In this document: positions 34,752 to 44,421 of the stretch, piece by piece
How positions within the stretch are numbered: the first letter of the stretch is position 1
Layout of the letters: every line of letters starts with the position of its first letter
The notes under the pieces: model-generated
Told to the model about the DNA's origin: nothing
The model's database searches: none
The model's input: only the letters and a program-made list of their open reading frames with translations
NCBI GenBank assembly: GCA_028278205.1
Contig: JANQES010000120.1
Location: 45,330-109,329 of the forward strand
Direction of reading: 5' to 3'
Length of the DNA: 64,000 nucleotides
From: Rhodothermales bacterium
GTDB taxonomy: Bacteria; Bacteroidota; Rhodothermia; Rhodothermales; Bin80
Position numbers and translations under genes: made by a program

Positions 34752-34811
34752 GAACTTAGTTGCCATTTGCCCATTTGCCATTTGCCTATTTACCTCATTT
34801 GCCCATTTTCT
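34752..34811. repeat. CATTTGC-word tandem repeat before the second glycosyltransferase
   Basis: A degenerate 7-bp unit (CATTTGC, as in TTGCCATTTGCCCATTTGCC) repeats through the spacer up to ATG 34814. It matches the right arm of the inverted repeat at 62271-62353; here only one orientation is present. It keeps the reading frame open upstream of the gene, so automatic start calls may be too long. Confidence 0.8.
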
Positions 34812-34813
34812 AC

Positions 34814-35878
34814 ATGGTGATCTTCCTCGCAATCGTCCACGCGGTGCTTTTCCTGACGCTCCTCGGCAACCTCTTTTATCTGCGGCGCACCCGGCGGCAG
34901 GCTACGCCGTCGGACTATCCGCTGGTGTCGATTCTTATCCCGGCGCGTAATGAAGCGGAAAATTTGCGACGCCTGCTTCCCTCGCTCAAAGCCCAGGACT
35001 ACCCTGCCTTCGAGGTTATTCTTTACGACGACGAATCGGAAGACGAGACGTGGGCGGTGATTCAGGAGACGGCGGACGCGCGCATCCGGGGCGTCCAGAG
35101 CGAGGGGCCGCCGCCGCCCGGCTGGATCGGCAAAGTCCACGCGCTCTATCAGGTGACGAAGCACGCCCGGGGTCGTCTTTACTTCTTCCTCGATGCCGAC
35201 TCCGAGTTGCTCGATCCCGGCGCCCTGCGACGCATCATTGAACGCTACCTGACCTTGCCGGACGACGCCGTCCTGACGGGGATGACGCGGCTGCGCGGTG
35301 GCGGCAAGGTGCTCGTCAGCCTCGTGCCCAACGCCTTGCTGACGGGCCTGCCGTGGCCGCTGGTGCGGCGCTTCCGGGCGCGTTCGCTCGGCGCACTCAA
35401 CGGCCAGTTCTGGATGATCGACGCCGGACACTACCGGCGCCTCGATCCGTTCCTCCAGGTCAAAAACGAAGTGCTCGAAGACGTACAACTCGGGCGGTAT
35501 TTCAAAACGCAGGGCCTCACGCCGTACCTCTGCGACGTCACGCGCGAGCTGGCCGTCTACATGTACCGCGACCACGTCGATGCGTGGCGCGGCTTTCGCA
35601 AGAATGCCTATCTCATCCTGGGCGGGCAGCCGGTCTCGTTCGTCCTGCTCTTCGTCCTTTTTTTCTTTACCTACCTGCTCTCGCCCCTGTTCTCGCCCTG
35701 GTTTTTGCTATCGACCTACATCCTCAAAACCGCCACAGACCGCCTGGCCGGATTTCCACTCTGGGTGTCGCTGCTGACGCCGTTGTCGTTTCTCCTGAGC
35801 CCGCTCTTGCAACTCGACTCGGCCTTCAACCACTGGACGGGCCGCGTCTCGTGGAAAGGCCGCCGGGTGGGGGGATGA
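34814..35878 (+). CDS. Family 2 glycosyltransferase with membrane segments
   Basis: Begins with a membrane segment (MVIFLAIVHAVLFLTLLGNLF) at ATG 34814; the 18 codons upstream are encoded by the CATTTGC repeat and are not included. The GT-A domain has VSILIPARNEAENLRRLLPSL, VILYDDESEDETW, YFFLDADSELLDPGAL (DxD) and ENGxLEDVQLGRYFKTQG-like KNEVLEDVQLGRYF. C-terminal membrane segments follow (about residues 255-320). The overall pattern resembles carotenoid or lipid glycosyltransferases; the acceptor is not known. Its stop codon overlaps inverted-repeat element A. Confidence 0.87.
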   Translation: MVIFLAIVHAVLFLTLLGNLFYLRRTRRQATPSDYPLVSILIPARNEAENLRRLLPSLKAQDYPAFEVILYDDESEDETWAVIQETADARIRGVQSEGPPPPGWIGKVHALYQVTKHARGRLYFFLDADSELLDPGALRRIIERYLTLPDDAVLTGMTRLRGGGKVLVSLVPNALLTGLPWPLVRRFRARSLGALNGQFWMIDAGHYRRLDPFLQVKNEVLEDVQLGRYFKTQGLTPYLCDVTRELAVYMYRDHVDAWRGFRKNAYLILGGQPVSFVLLFVLFFFTYLLSPLFSPWFLLSTYILKTATDRLAGFPLWVSLLTPLSFLLSPLLQLDSAFNHWTGRVSWKGRRVGG

Positions 35879-35958
35879 ATTTTGACCATCGCATTCGGGA
35901 AGGCTTGCGCCAGGCCAACACGCCGCGTCTTGATCCACGGTGGCGTGTCAAAATTCAT
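35875..35958. repeat. Inverted-repeat element A (84 bp)
   Basis: Perfect 12-bp ends ATGAATTTTGAC (35875-35886) and GTCAAAATTCAT (35947-35958) enclose 60 bp. The left end overlaps the TGA of the glycosyltransferase. Element C at 56917 has the same ends and the same length; its interior aligns with the complement of this one at 35 of 60 positions without gaps, by my count. Confidence 0.85.
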
Positions 35959-35984
35959 AACGATTACGGGCAAAACCCAACATT

Positions 35985-36070
35985 ATGAATTTTGACCGGG
36001 AAATCCGTGGACGGTCTTCGGCCTTCAGGATAAGGATATCCGAATACCGAGATCAAACGTCAAAATTCAT
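35985..36070. repeat. Inverted-repeat element B (86 bp)
   Basis: The same perfect 12-bp ends (35985-35996 and 36059-36070) enclose 62 bp. The right end overlaps the stop codon of the convergent DUF4198 gene. Only 26 bp separate it from element A. Its interior is not clearly alignable with A or C by eye. Confidence 0.85.
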
Positions 36071-36897
36071 CACCGTATCTCAAACGTGACCGTGGCCCAG
36101 TTCGATTCGTAATCGACGCCTTTTTCGTCGCTCTCGACCATGTGGATGAGGCGGACGTACCATTGCCCGGCGGTCATCAACTCGAAGCGCGCCACGCCCT
36201 CGCGGTCGGTGCGTGTCTTGACGGCTTCGGCGTGGCTGCCGTCTTCGCTGTGGCCGTGAAAGCCTGCGTGGCTCGCGTAGACCAGTTGATTAACGACCGG
36301 CTCGCCATCTCTGAGCACGAGCGCCTCAAACGTGTCGCCCACGCCGAGGTCGTACGGGTTCTGGAGCGGCACGATTTCGATGGGATAGCCGAGGCGATGC
36401 TGGTAGGTGGCGGTCCGCTTGTCGCCCACCTGATAGATGGCCTTGACGTGTTTGGAATAGCGCTCGCTGGCGTCCTCGTCGAGCGTGCCGTCCTTTTTGC
36501 GGGCTGCCAGCACGTCCAGCACGCCGTCGTGCGAGAGATAATTGTTGAAGTCCTTCGCCGAGAGATCGATGATGCGCGAGGCGGTGGAGACGCCCAGCAC
36601 ATAGGTCCCGGCGTCGCCCGTCTTAAAATCCAGCCACGTAATATTGTCTTTTTCCCACCAATCGGCGGTATCGGGATGGATCACCGAATCGCCGGGGCCG
36701 ACCATGCTCACGTCGAGCATGCGGTCACGGGTGATGACGTTTTCGCTCTTGTCGAAGGTGCCGTTGTAGAGCGCGATGGACGTCTCGGTGTGGGGGGCAA
36801 GAAAGTAGGTGCTGAGCTTGAGGAACATGTCGTGGGCGTAGAGCGAGCCCACCACGAGCAGCAGGGCAGCGAAGGTGAGGAGCGTCTTCCTGGTCAT
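36070..36897 (-). CDS. DUF4198 periplasmic protein
   Basis: The 275-aa protein has a signal peptide (TLLTFAALLLVVGSLYA) followed at once by HDMFLK, the His-containing N terminus typical of DUF4198. The C-terminal beta-rich domain contains YASHAGFHGHSEDG and MTAGQWYVRLIHMVES. Relatives are linked to metal (nickel or cobalt) handling; the mature N-terminal His and the HGH cluster could bind metal, which is inference. It is convergent with a glycosyltransferase and downstream of the tRNA pair on the same strand, but separated by an intrinsic terminator. Confidence 0.8.
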   Translation of the reverse strand: MTRKTLLTFAALLLVVGSLYAHDMFLKLSTYFLAPHTETSIALYNGTFDKSENVITRDRMLDVSMVGPGDSVIHPDTADWWEKDNITWLDFKTGDAGTYVLGVSTASRIIDLSAKDFNNYLSHDGVLDVLAARKKDGTLDEDASERYSKHVKAIYQVGDKRTATYQHRLGYPIEIVPLQNPYDLGVGDTFEALVLRDGEPVVNQLVYASHAGFHGHSEDGSHAEAVKTRTDREGVARFELMTAGQWYVRLIHMVESDEKGVDYESNWATVTFEIR

Positions 36898-36940
36898 CGA
36901 TCCGATGTTCTGGTGGGAGGGATTGCCTCGTCAATAAAAT

Positions 36941-36988
36941 AAAAAAACGCCTCAGAATCACCGAAAGCGGTTATTGCTGAGACGTTTT
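36941..36988 (-). terminator. Intrinsic terminator of the tRNA pair
   Basis: On the minus strand, ACGTCTCAGCAATAACCG pairs with CGGTGATTCTGAGGCGT around CTTT, followed by a run of seven T. It lies 8-55 bp after tRNA-Val, in the right orientation for the tRNA transcript. Confidence 0.85.
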
Positions 36989-36995
36989 CCTAAAG

Positions 36996-37070
36996 TGGGC
37001 GGTACTGGATTCGAACCAGTGACCTCCTGCTTGTAAGGCAGGCGCTCTAAACCAACTGAGCTAACCGCCC
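36996..37070 (-). tRNA. tRNA-Val (anticodon TAC)
   Basis: Complement strand folds into a full 75-nt cloverleaf: acceptor GGGCGGT/ACCGCCC with discriminator A, D-arm GCTC...GAGC, anticodon stem CCTGC/GCAGG with loop CTTACAA (anticodon TAC) and T-arm ACTGG-TTCGAAT-CCAGT. The 3' CCA is not encoded, unlike in the neighbouring tRNA-Gly. Confidence 0.96.
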
Positions 37071-37110
37071 TTAAAACTTGAAGGCCCGTACACGGGCCTT
37101 CAAGTTTTAA
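37071..37110. repeat. 40-bp palindrome between the two tRNAs
   Basis: Perfect 19-bp arms (37071-37089 and 37092-37110) with a 2-bp centre. It occupies almost the whole spacer between tRNA-Gly and tRNA-Val, so it may guide processing of the tRNA precursor or attenuate transcription. Confidence 0.8.
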
Positions 37111-37114
37111 ATGG

Positions 37115-37187
37115 AGCGGGAAACGGGATTCGAACCCGCGACCCTCAGCTTGGGAAGCTGATGCTCTACCAACTGAGCTATTCCCGC
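37115..37187 (-). tRNA. tRNA-Gly (anticodon CCC)
   Basis: Complement strand gives a 73-nt cloverleaf: acceptor GCGGGAA/TTCCCGC with discriminator T, D-arm GCTC...GAGC, anticodon stem TCAGC/GCTGA with loop TTCCCAA (anticodon CCC) and T-arm GCGGG-TTCGAAT-CCCGT. CCA is encoded at 37114-37112. It is upstream of tRNA-Val in the same transcript. Confidence 0.96.
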
Positions 37188-37374
37188 AGGGAGAAAATCA
37201 TTCTACACTGGTTTTTTGTGAAAGTCAAGGCGCTTCATGGTTTTCCCGCCGGCTTTTCGTACCTTCTTAATTCTCTGCTTTGCAGAGATTTCGAGGGCGG
37301 CGGCAACCCAACGGGGCTCTCGTCGTTAAAGCCCGCTCGCACGCAGGAAGATCCTTTAGCTATAGAAGCGACCG

Positions 37375-37530
37375 ATGAAACGAACGTATCAACCCAGCCG
37401 CCGCAAGCGCAGAAACAAGCACGGCTTTCGCGAGCGCATGCGCTCGAAGAACGGGCGTAAGCTCCTGGCACGCCGGCGCAAAAAAGGCCGCAAGAGTCTC
37501 TCCGTCAGCGACCGGTATCTCGGTAAATAG
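37375..37530 (+). CDS. rpmH: 50S ribosomal protein L34
   Basis: This 51-aa gene begins MKRTYQPSRRKRRNKHGFRE and continues RMRSKNGRKLLARRRKKGRK, an unmistakable L34 with the conserved RTYQPS, KHGFRxRM and GRKxLxxRRxKGRK blocks. It lies 12 bp before rnpA, the universal rpmH-rnpA pair near bacterial origins. It is short enough to be missed by length filters. Confidence 0.97.
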   Translation: MKRTYQPSRRKRRNKHGFRERMRSKNGRKLLARRRKKGRKSLSVSDRYLGK

Positions 37531-37542
37531 GCCCCTCTCTCC

Positions 37543-37980
37543 ATGCCTGGTGCGCGCAACAGGGCCGCCTCGCAGACCGGGCGCGCTTTGACGTTTCCGC
37601 GCGCTGCCCGGCTCAAACGGCGCCGCCTGATTCGTTCCCTCTTCGACCGTAACCGGGACGACGTGGGCACGGTGGCGCTTGGGTGTGTGCGCTTGCTCTA
37701 CCGGGCCGTGCCGCGCGCGCAGACCGGCTACGACGTCCCGGTACAGGTAGGCTTTGCACCGGGCCGCGTCCGCACCGCCGTCGTGCGCAACCGCATCCGG
37801 CGGCTCTTGCGCGAGGTCTATCGGGTGCATCAACACACGCTGGTAGACCTTTTTGCGCATCGGCCCGAGACGCTCACGGTGATGGTGCTCTTCCGGGGAC
37901 GCCCCGAAACGGCGACGGCCTGCATCCCACGCGACTTGCCGCAGGCTTTAGAACGCCTGGCCGGGCAGGTGGCTCGCTGA
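37543..37980 (+). CDS. rnpA: Ribonuclease P protein component
   Basis: RnpA binds the RNase P RNA and helps mature tRNA 5' ends. The 145-aa protein has LTFPRAARLKRRRLIRSLFD at the N terminus, a substrate-groove strand (VPVQVGFAPGRVRTAVVRN) and the RNR signature AVVRNRIRRLLREVYRVH. It directly follows rpmH. Its stop codon adjoins a long AATGAC-word repeat, beyond which is yidC; the small yidD gene usually found between is absent here. Confidence 0.95.
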   Translation: MPGARNRAASQTGRALTFPRAARLKRRRLIRSLFDRNRDDVGTVALGCVRLLYRAVPRAQTGYDVPVQVGFAPGRVRTAVVRNRIRRLLREVYRVHQHTLVDLFAHRPETLTVMVLFRGRPETATACIPRDLPQALERLAGQVAR

Positions 37981-38142
37981 GGCTCGCTGTCATTTGCTTC
38001 GCGTCATTCATTGTCATGGATCGAGCTTGACAATAAATGACGCGCCGCAGGCGCACTTGACGTGAGCGCAGCGAACAAATGACGCCGAAGGCAAATGACA
38101 GCGACCGCAGGGAGCGAATGACGCGAGGCGCAGCCGAGCTTT
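37978..38142. repeat. TCATT/AATGA word repeat between rnpA and yidC
   Basis: CGTCATTCATTGTC on the left mirrors GACAATAAATGACG on the right around a 15-bp centre near 38020. Right-hand words TGACGTGAGCGCAGCGAAC, AAATGACGCCG and AATGACGCGAGG continue the pattern. Clearly related to the elements at 10340 and 40141. It starts in the rnpA stop codon. Confidence 0.85.
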
Positions 38143-38264
38143 TCCAGTGAATCTTCAGTGTATGTGGAACTGCCCTGCCCTCCTTCCGTACCCCCTTCTT
38201 CGCGCTTGCCCTTAACATCTATCAGATCAAGGATCTGGGCTTATCTCTATGAGGAGGATCGACC

Positions 38265-40142
38265 GTGGATCGTAACGTCGTCATTGCGACAATACTTATC
38301 GTGCTCATCCTCTTTGTGTGGATGTATTTCCTGCCACAGCCGCAGCCGCCCACCACCGAGGATGCCGCGCCGGTCGATACCGTGCAGGTGGCCGAGCCGT
38401 CCGCTACGCCGGAAGTCGTGCCCCTGACGGCGCCGCCGCAGGCCGCCACCTCCGCTACGATAGACTCGACGATTGCCGGGGCGCAGGAGGGCGAAGAACG
38501 GTTCATCACGGTTGATACGGATATCTACGAGGCGCGCTTCTCGACCAAAGGCGGCACGCTCGTCTCGTTTCTGCTGAAGGAATATTATCAATTCGATCAA
38601 GAAACGCCCATCCAGATCGTCGATACGACGGCGGGTGGCGCCCTGGGCCTCGTCTTTACGACCCCGGTCAGCCACGTCGTCGATACCCGCACCTTTTTCT
38701 TTGAATCCAGCTTCAGCGGCGATCGGATTGAAGTGACCGATGAGCCCGTCACGCTCTCGTTCGAAAAGGCACTCGGCCAGGGGACGATCCGCCAGACCTA
38801 CACGTTTACCCCCGGCGACTATGAGATCGGGCTGAGCGTCGCGCAGGAAAACGTCGTGAGTTTTCAGACCGACGAAGGCTACGAGATGGTCTGGAACGGG
38901 GCCGTGCCGTTCAGCGAGGATCCCCAGAACCGCAAAGAGGAATCCTCCAAGATCGGCGCCTACGCCCGCAGTGGCGATGAGGTGGACGGCATCACGCTTT
39001 TGAGTGAAGAGGAAGAGGACAAGACGCTGCGCGGGGACATCTCGTGGATTGGCGTCAAGACCAAATATTTCGGCGCCGTCGTCCTGACCGACACCAAGGC
39101 GCGCGAGGCCGAACTCCTGGGCGAACGCACCGCCGATCTCGATGCGGTCGATCTCGACGCGTCGTTCCGCGCCAGCCTGTTCATGGGCCGGCCCACCGAC
39201 GAAGCCGACACCTATCAACTCTACCTCGGCCCGCTCGAATACAACAAAATTAAAAAATACCCCGGCCTCTACGACATGGTCGATTACGGCTGGGACGCCT
39301 TCGAGTGGATGACCCGCCCGCTGGCGACGTTCATCTTCATCCCGGCCTTTACGCTGCTGAGCAAGTTCATCGCCAACTACGGCCTGGTCATCATCATCTT
39401 CGGCCTCATCATCAAGATTGTGCTCTACCCGCTGACCAAGTCGTCGTACCGCAGTATGGCGAAGATGCGCGAGTTGCAGCCGAAGATGCAAGAGATCAAG
39501 GAGAAGTATCCGGACAACCCGCAGAAGCAGCAGGAAGCGACGATGAAGCTGTATCGGGAGTCTGGAACGAACCCGCTGGGCAGTTGCCTGCCGATGTTCC
39601 TCCAGTACCCGATCATCATCGCGCTGTGGCAGTTCCTCCAGCAATCCATCGAGATTCGCCAGCAGGGCTTTTTGTGGGCCAACGACCTCTCAGCCCCCGA
39701 CGCCATCCTGCATCTGCCCTTCGAAATTCCCTTCTACGGCGATTTCGTGGCGGGCTTTACGGTGCTGATGGGCCTGTCGATGATCATCCAGATGCGCATC
39801 CAATCGATGCCGAGCGCGGGGGGGATGCAGACGAAGATTTTTATGTACGTCATGCCCATCTTTATCTTTGTGATTTTCAACAGCTTGCCGTCGGGTCTGA
39901 GTCTCTATTATTTGTGCTACAACGTCGTCACCGCCGTCCAGCAAAAGTGGATCAATAGGCAGATTGAAAAAGAGAAAGAGTTGGCCGAAGCTGGTGGCAA
40001 AGGCGGTAAGAAACCCGCCAAAGGCGCGAAGGGCGCCGCCGTCTCGAAAAACGGTCGCCAAAAGAAAGGCGGCGGCTCGAAGAAAGGCGGCCAGCGAAAG
40101 AAAGCTGCACCGAGGACGTCGAGAAAGGGCGCAAGACGGTAG
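38265..40142 (+). CDS. yidC: Membrane protein insertase YidC
   Basis: YidC inserts proteins into the inner membrane with or without Sec. The 625-aa protein starts with GTG at 38265 behind an AGGAGG site (38252). It has an N-terminal membrane anchor (VVIATILIVLILFVWMYFLP), a periplasmic beta domain to about residue 345, and the conserved membrane core (TLLSKFIANYGLVIIIFGLIIKI, YRSMAKMRELQPKMQEIKEKYP, NPLGSCLPMFLQYPIIIALW). The C-terminal tail is very basic (Lys/Gly-rich), as in Bacteroidota homologues, and may contact ribosomes. Confidence 0.98.
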   Translation: MDRNVVIATILIVLILFVWMYFLPQPQPPTTEDAAPVDTVQVAEPSATPEVVPLTAPPQAATSATIDSTIAGAQEGEERFITVDTDIYEARFSTKGGTLVSFLLKEYYQFDQETPIQIVDTTAGGALGLVFTTPVSHVVDTRTFFFESSFSGDRIEVTDEPVTLSFEKALGQGTIRQTYTFTPGDYEIGLSVAQENVVSFQTDEGYEMVWNGAVPFSEDPQNRKEESSKIGAYARSGDEVDGITLLSEEEEDKTLRGDISWIGVKTKYFGAVVLTDTKAREAELLGERTADLDAVDLDASFRASLFMGRPTDEADTYQLYLGPLEYNKIKKYPGLYDMVDYGWDAFEWMTRPLATFIFIPAFTLLSKFIANYGLVIIIFGLIIKIVLYPLTKSSYRSMAKMRELQPKMQEIKEKYPDNPQKQQEATMKLYRESGTNPLGSCLPMFLQYPIIIALWQFLQQSIEIRQQGFLWANDLSAPDAILHLPFEIPFYGDFVAGFTVLMGLSMIIQMRIQSMPSAGGMQTKIFMYVMPIFIFVIFNSLPSGLSLYYLCYNVVTAVQQKWINRQIEKEKELAEAGGKGGKKPAKGAKGAAVSKNGRQKKGGGSKKGGQRKKAAPRTSRKGARR

Positions 40143-40325
40143 GTTCGCTTCGCTCACGTCATTCGTGGTCATTTGTTCGCTTCGCTCACGTCATTGGCAC
40201 GCTACGCGTGCGTCATTCATTGTCGAGTTCAATCAATGACGACAAATGACGACAAATGACGGCGAGCGACAGCGAGCCAAATGACAGCGAACAACGTGAG
40301 CCAATGACAGCGACCGCAGGGAGCG
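40141..40325. repeat. TCATT/AATGA word repeat between yidC and mnmE, reaching into mnmE
   Basis: Two copies of GTTCGCTTCGCTCACGTCA (about 40143 and 40171) and GCGTCATTCATTGTC on the left are mirrored by AATGACGACAAATGACGAC, CAAATGACAGCGAAC and CAATGACAGCGACC. The last AATGACAGCGACC word contains the mnmE ATG (40304), so the repeat supplies the first codons of mnmE. Confidence 0.85.
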
Positions 40326-41695
40326 ATACCATCGCCGCGATTGCCACGGCGCGCGGGCGGGCGGCGCTCGCCATCGTCCGGCTTTCCGGCCCCGAGGCTG
40401 TCTCGGTAGCGGCGGCTTGTTTTCGCGGGCGTGATCTCCGGGTGGTCGATTCGCACACGGCGCACGTGGGCTATGTGCTGGCCAAAGACGGCGCGGAGAT
40501 CGACCACGTGGTGGCGACGGTCTTTCGCGCGCCGCGCTCGGCCACGGGCGAAGACATCGTCGAGATCTCGTGCCACGGCGGCGATTTTGCCCCGGCGTTG
40601 ATTCTCGAAAGTCTGATCCATCACGGCGCGCGCCTGGCCGAACCCGGCGAGTTCACGCAACGGGCTTTTCTCAACGGCAAGATGGATCTGGCCCAGGCCG
40701 AAGCCGTGGCCGAGTTGATCCATGCCTCGTCGTCGTTGTCGCATCGCGTGTCGTTGTCGCATCTTCAGGGCCGCTATTCCGACGTGCTGGGCCGCCTCCG
40801 CGACGAACTGCTCGAACTCTGCGCCTTCGTCGAACTCGAAATCGATTTTACGGACGAGGACGTCGAATTCGCAGATCGGGCGCGGCTCGAAGCGCTGCTG
40901 GCGCACGCCGATGACCTGCTGGCCGGTCTGCTGGCTTCGTATCGTGTGGGCGAACTCGTGCGCGACGGCGTCCGCGTGGTCATCGGCGGACGGCCCAACG
41001 CCGGCAAATCGACCCTGCTCAACGCGCTCGTCGGGCGCGACCGGGCCATCGTCAGCCACATCCCCGGCACCACCCGCGACGCCATCGAAGCCGACGCCGA
41101 GATCGACGGCCTGCTCTTCCGCTTCGTCGATACCGCCGGCCTACGCGAGACCTCCGACGCCATCGAAGCCGAGGGCGTCCGCCGCGCTCACCATTCCATC
41201 GACCGCGCTGATGTGCTGCTCTACGTCTACGATCTCGCAGCGGGATTAGACGAAGCAGAAGTTCAATTTTTGCAGGATGTTACGGATCAGGATAATCTGC
41301 CCATCATTCTCATCGGAAACAAGCGCGATCTGGTCGAGCAGCCCGCCGCAGCTTCCCTCAACGGCCTGCCTTTCGTCGATCTCTCCGCCGAGCGCGGCCA
41401 GCGCGACACCGGCGAACTCGACACCCTCGTGCGCCTCCTCCTCGACACCGTCGCCGCCGGCCTCGCCGGCACCGACGCCTCGCACGTCGTCACTAACCAG
41501 CGCCACCGTCAACACCTCCGCGAAGCCCTCCGCGCCGTCCGCGCCGCCCGCCACGCCCTCGACACCGGTCTCACAGGCGACCTCTTCACCCTCGACCTCC
41601 GCGCCGCGCTCCACGAACTCGGCGCTATCACCGGCGAAATCACCAACGAGGACGTGCTCGACCAAATATTCTCGCGGTTTTGCATAGGAAAATGA
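40304..41695 (+). CDS. mnmE: tRNA uridine-5-carboxymethylaminomethyl(34) synthesis GTPase MnmE
   Basis: MnmE works with MnmG to modify U34 of tRNAs. The N-terminal formyl-THF domain starts SDTIAAIATARGRAALAIVRLSG; the G domain has GRPNAGKSTLLNAL (P-loop), TTRDAIEA, DTAGLRE and GNKRDL; the protein ends CIGK, carrying the catalytic C-x-G-K motif. The frame is open from 40256, but that stretch is repeat sequence; ATG 40304 gives the usual N-terminal spacing. mnmG follows after one inserted gene. A hairpin spans the stop codon. Confidence 0.96.
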   Translation: MTATAGSDTIAAIATARGRAALAIVRLSGPEAVSVAAACFRGRDLRVVDSHTAHVGYVLAKDGAEIDHVVATVFRAPRSATGEDIVEISCHGGDFAPALILESLIHHGARLAEPGEFTQRAFLNGKMDLAQAEAVAELIHASSSLSHRVSLSHLQGRYSDVLGRLRDELLELCAFVELEIDFTDEDVEFADRARLEALLAHADDLLAGLLASYRVGELVRDGVRVVIGGRPNAGKSTLLNALVGRDRAIVSHIPGTTRDAIEADAEIDGLLFRFVDTAGLRETSDAIEAEGVRRAHHSIDRADVLLYVYDLAAGLDEAEVQFLQDVTDQDNLPIILIGNKRDLVEQPAAASLNGLPFVDLSAERGQRDTGELDTLVRLLLDTVAAGLAGTDASHVVTNQRHRQHLREALRAVRAARHALDTGLTGDLFTLDLRAALHELGAITGEITNEDVLDQIFSRFCIGK

Positions 41696-41713
41696 CCTTC
41701 GGCCATTTTCCTA
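41685..41713. terminator. Hairpin spanning the mnmE stop codon
   Basis: TAGGAAAATG (41685-41694) pairs with CATTTTCCTA (41704-41713) around ACCTTCGGC. The TGA stop is at 41693-41695. There is no strong U-run, so termination is possible but uncertain. Confidence 0.5.
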
Positions 41714-41832
41714 AAGGGTCTGTTCTGAAACAGTGTCATACATGCAGGAACGTTCCGATCAACTGATTATAAAATCAAAGGCTAAGAGGAGACGGTTGAA
41801 TCAATGCAAATGAGCTAAACAGAGAGTGTGCC

Positions 41833-42348
41833 ATGGCAGAGGCAATCGAGCAGACAACGCAGGTAGGGCTGACCTGGGAAGAAGTATGCGCCGATCCGAA
41901 TCTGGAGGATCTGCCGTACAAGATCGAAACGAATGCATGGGGGCAAATCGTCATGAGTCCGACGCGGCTGAAGCACGGGGCCTTTCAGTTTAAAATCGGC
42001 CAACTCCTTTCACGGCTCCTTCAGGAACGCGGCACAATCATCACGGAGGCTGCTATCAAGACCAGTGAGGGCACGAAGGTGGCTGATGTAGCTTGGTTCT
42101 CATCAGATCGTTGGGAGCAGGTGAAAGATGAGTTTGACGCCTCAACGGCCCCGGAAATCTGCGTGGAGATTCTTTCGCCCCGAAACGCCAAAGGCGAGAT
42201 CGAATTGAAAAAATGTCTGTATTTCGAAGCCGGAGCCGAGGAAGTCTGGATCTGTGACGAAAAGGGCGCGCTGCATTTCTTTAATCCGGAAACCACGTTA
42301 AAGTCCTCAGCGTTGGTGCCCGACTTCCCGAAGCACATCGAAGTCTAA
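41833..42348 (+). CDS. Uma2-family (DUF820) putative restriction-like endonuclease
   Basis: The 171-aa protein has the Uma2 layout: YKIETNAWGQIVMSPTRLKHGAFQFKIGQLL, then TSEGTKVADVAWFS, PEICVEILSPRNAKGEIELKKCLYFEAGAEEVWICD. Asp, Glu and Lys of a PD-(D/E)xK nuclease fold are visible (VADV, EILSP). The family is abundant in cyanobacteria and some other phyla; its role is unproven. Base composition is slightly more AT-rich than neighbours, and it splits the common mnmE-mnmG pair, suggesting later insertion. Confidence 0.85.
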   Translation: MAEAIEQTTQVGLTWEEVCADPNLEDLPYKIETNAWGQIVMSPTRLKHGAFQFKIGQLLSRLLQERGTIITEAAIKTSEGTKVADVAWFSSDRWEQVKDEFDASTAPEICVEILSPRNAKGEIELKKCLYFEAGAEEVWICDEKGALHFFNPETTLKSSALVPDFPKHIEV

Positions 42349-42353
42349 AAGAA

Positions 42354-42378
42354 CGCGCAGCTTGCTGCGCCCATTAAA

Positions 42379-42394
<16 letters not shown>
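42354..42394. repeat. Two small hairpins at the mnmG start
   Basis: GCGCAG-CTTG-CTGCGC (42354-42369) is followed by AAAATGAC-GCA-GTCATTTT (42376-42394). The second stem contains the mnmG ATG (42379-42381). In mRNA both would surround the initiation region and could slow translation. Confidence 0.65.
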
Positions 42395-44325
<1,931 letters not shown>

Positions 44326-44421
44326 GGTGGAAGTCATAGGTAAAAGGTGACCTGTGCTTCATGACGGCCCGCTCGCCATGGTGTATCATAGCATGGCGAC
44401 GTATCATGGAGCGCGGTTATC

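Noticed and set aside
34752..34811. CATTTGC and ATCCAAA tandem words as CRISPR-like arrays
   Set aside because: Units are about 7 bp, degenerate and without unique spacers; no cas gene is present in the window.
35879..36069. Small coding frames within elements A and B (MNFD... peptides)
   Set aside because: The ends encode MNFD and VKIH on both strands simply because they are inverted; element C has a stop in the same frame.
38142..38264. A yidD gene between rnpA and yidC
   Set aside because: No frame of suitable length or sequence exists there; the space is repeat and leader sequence.
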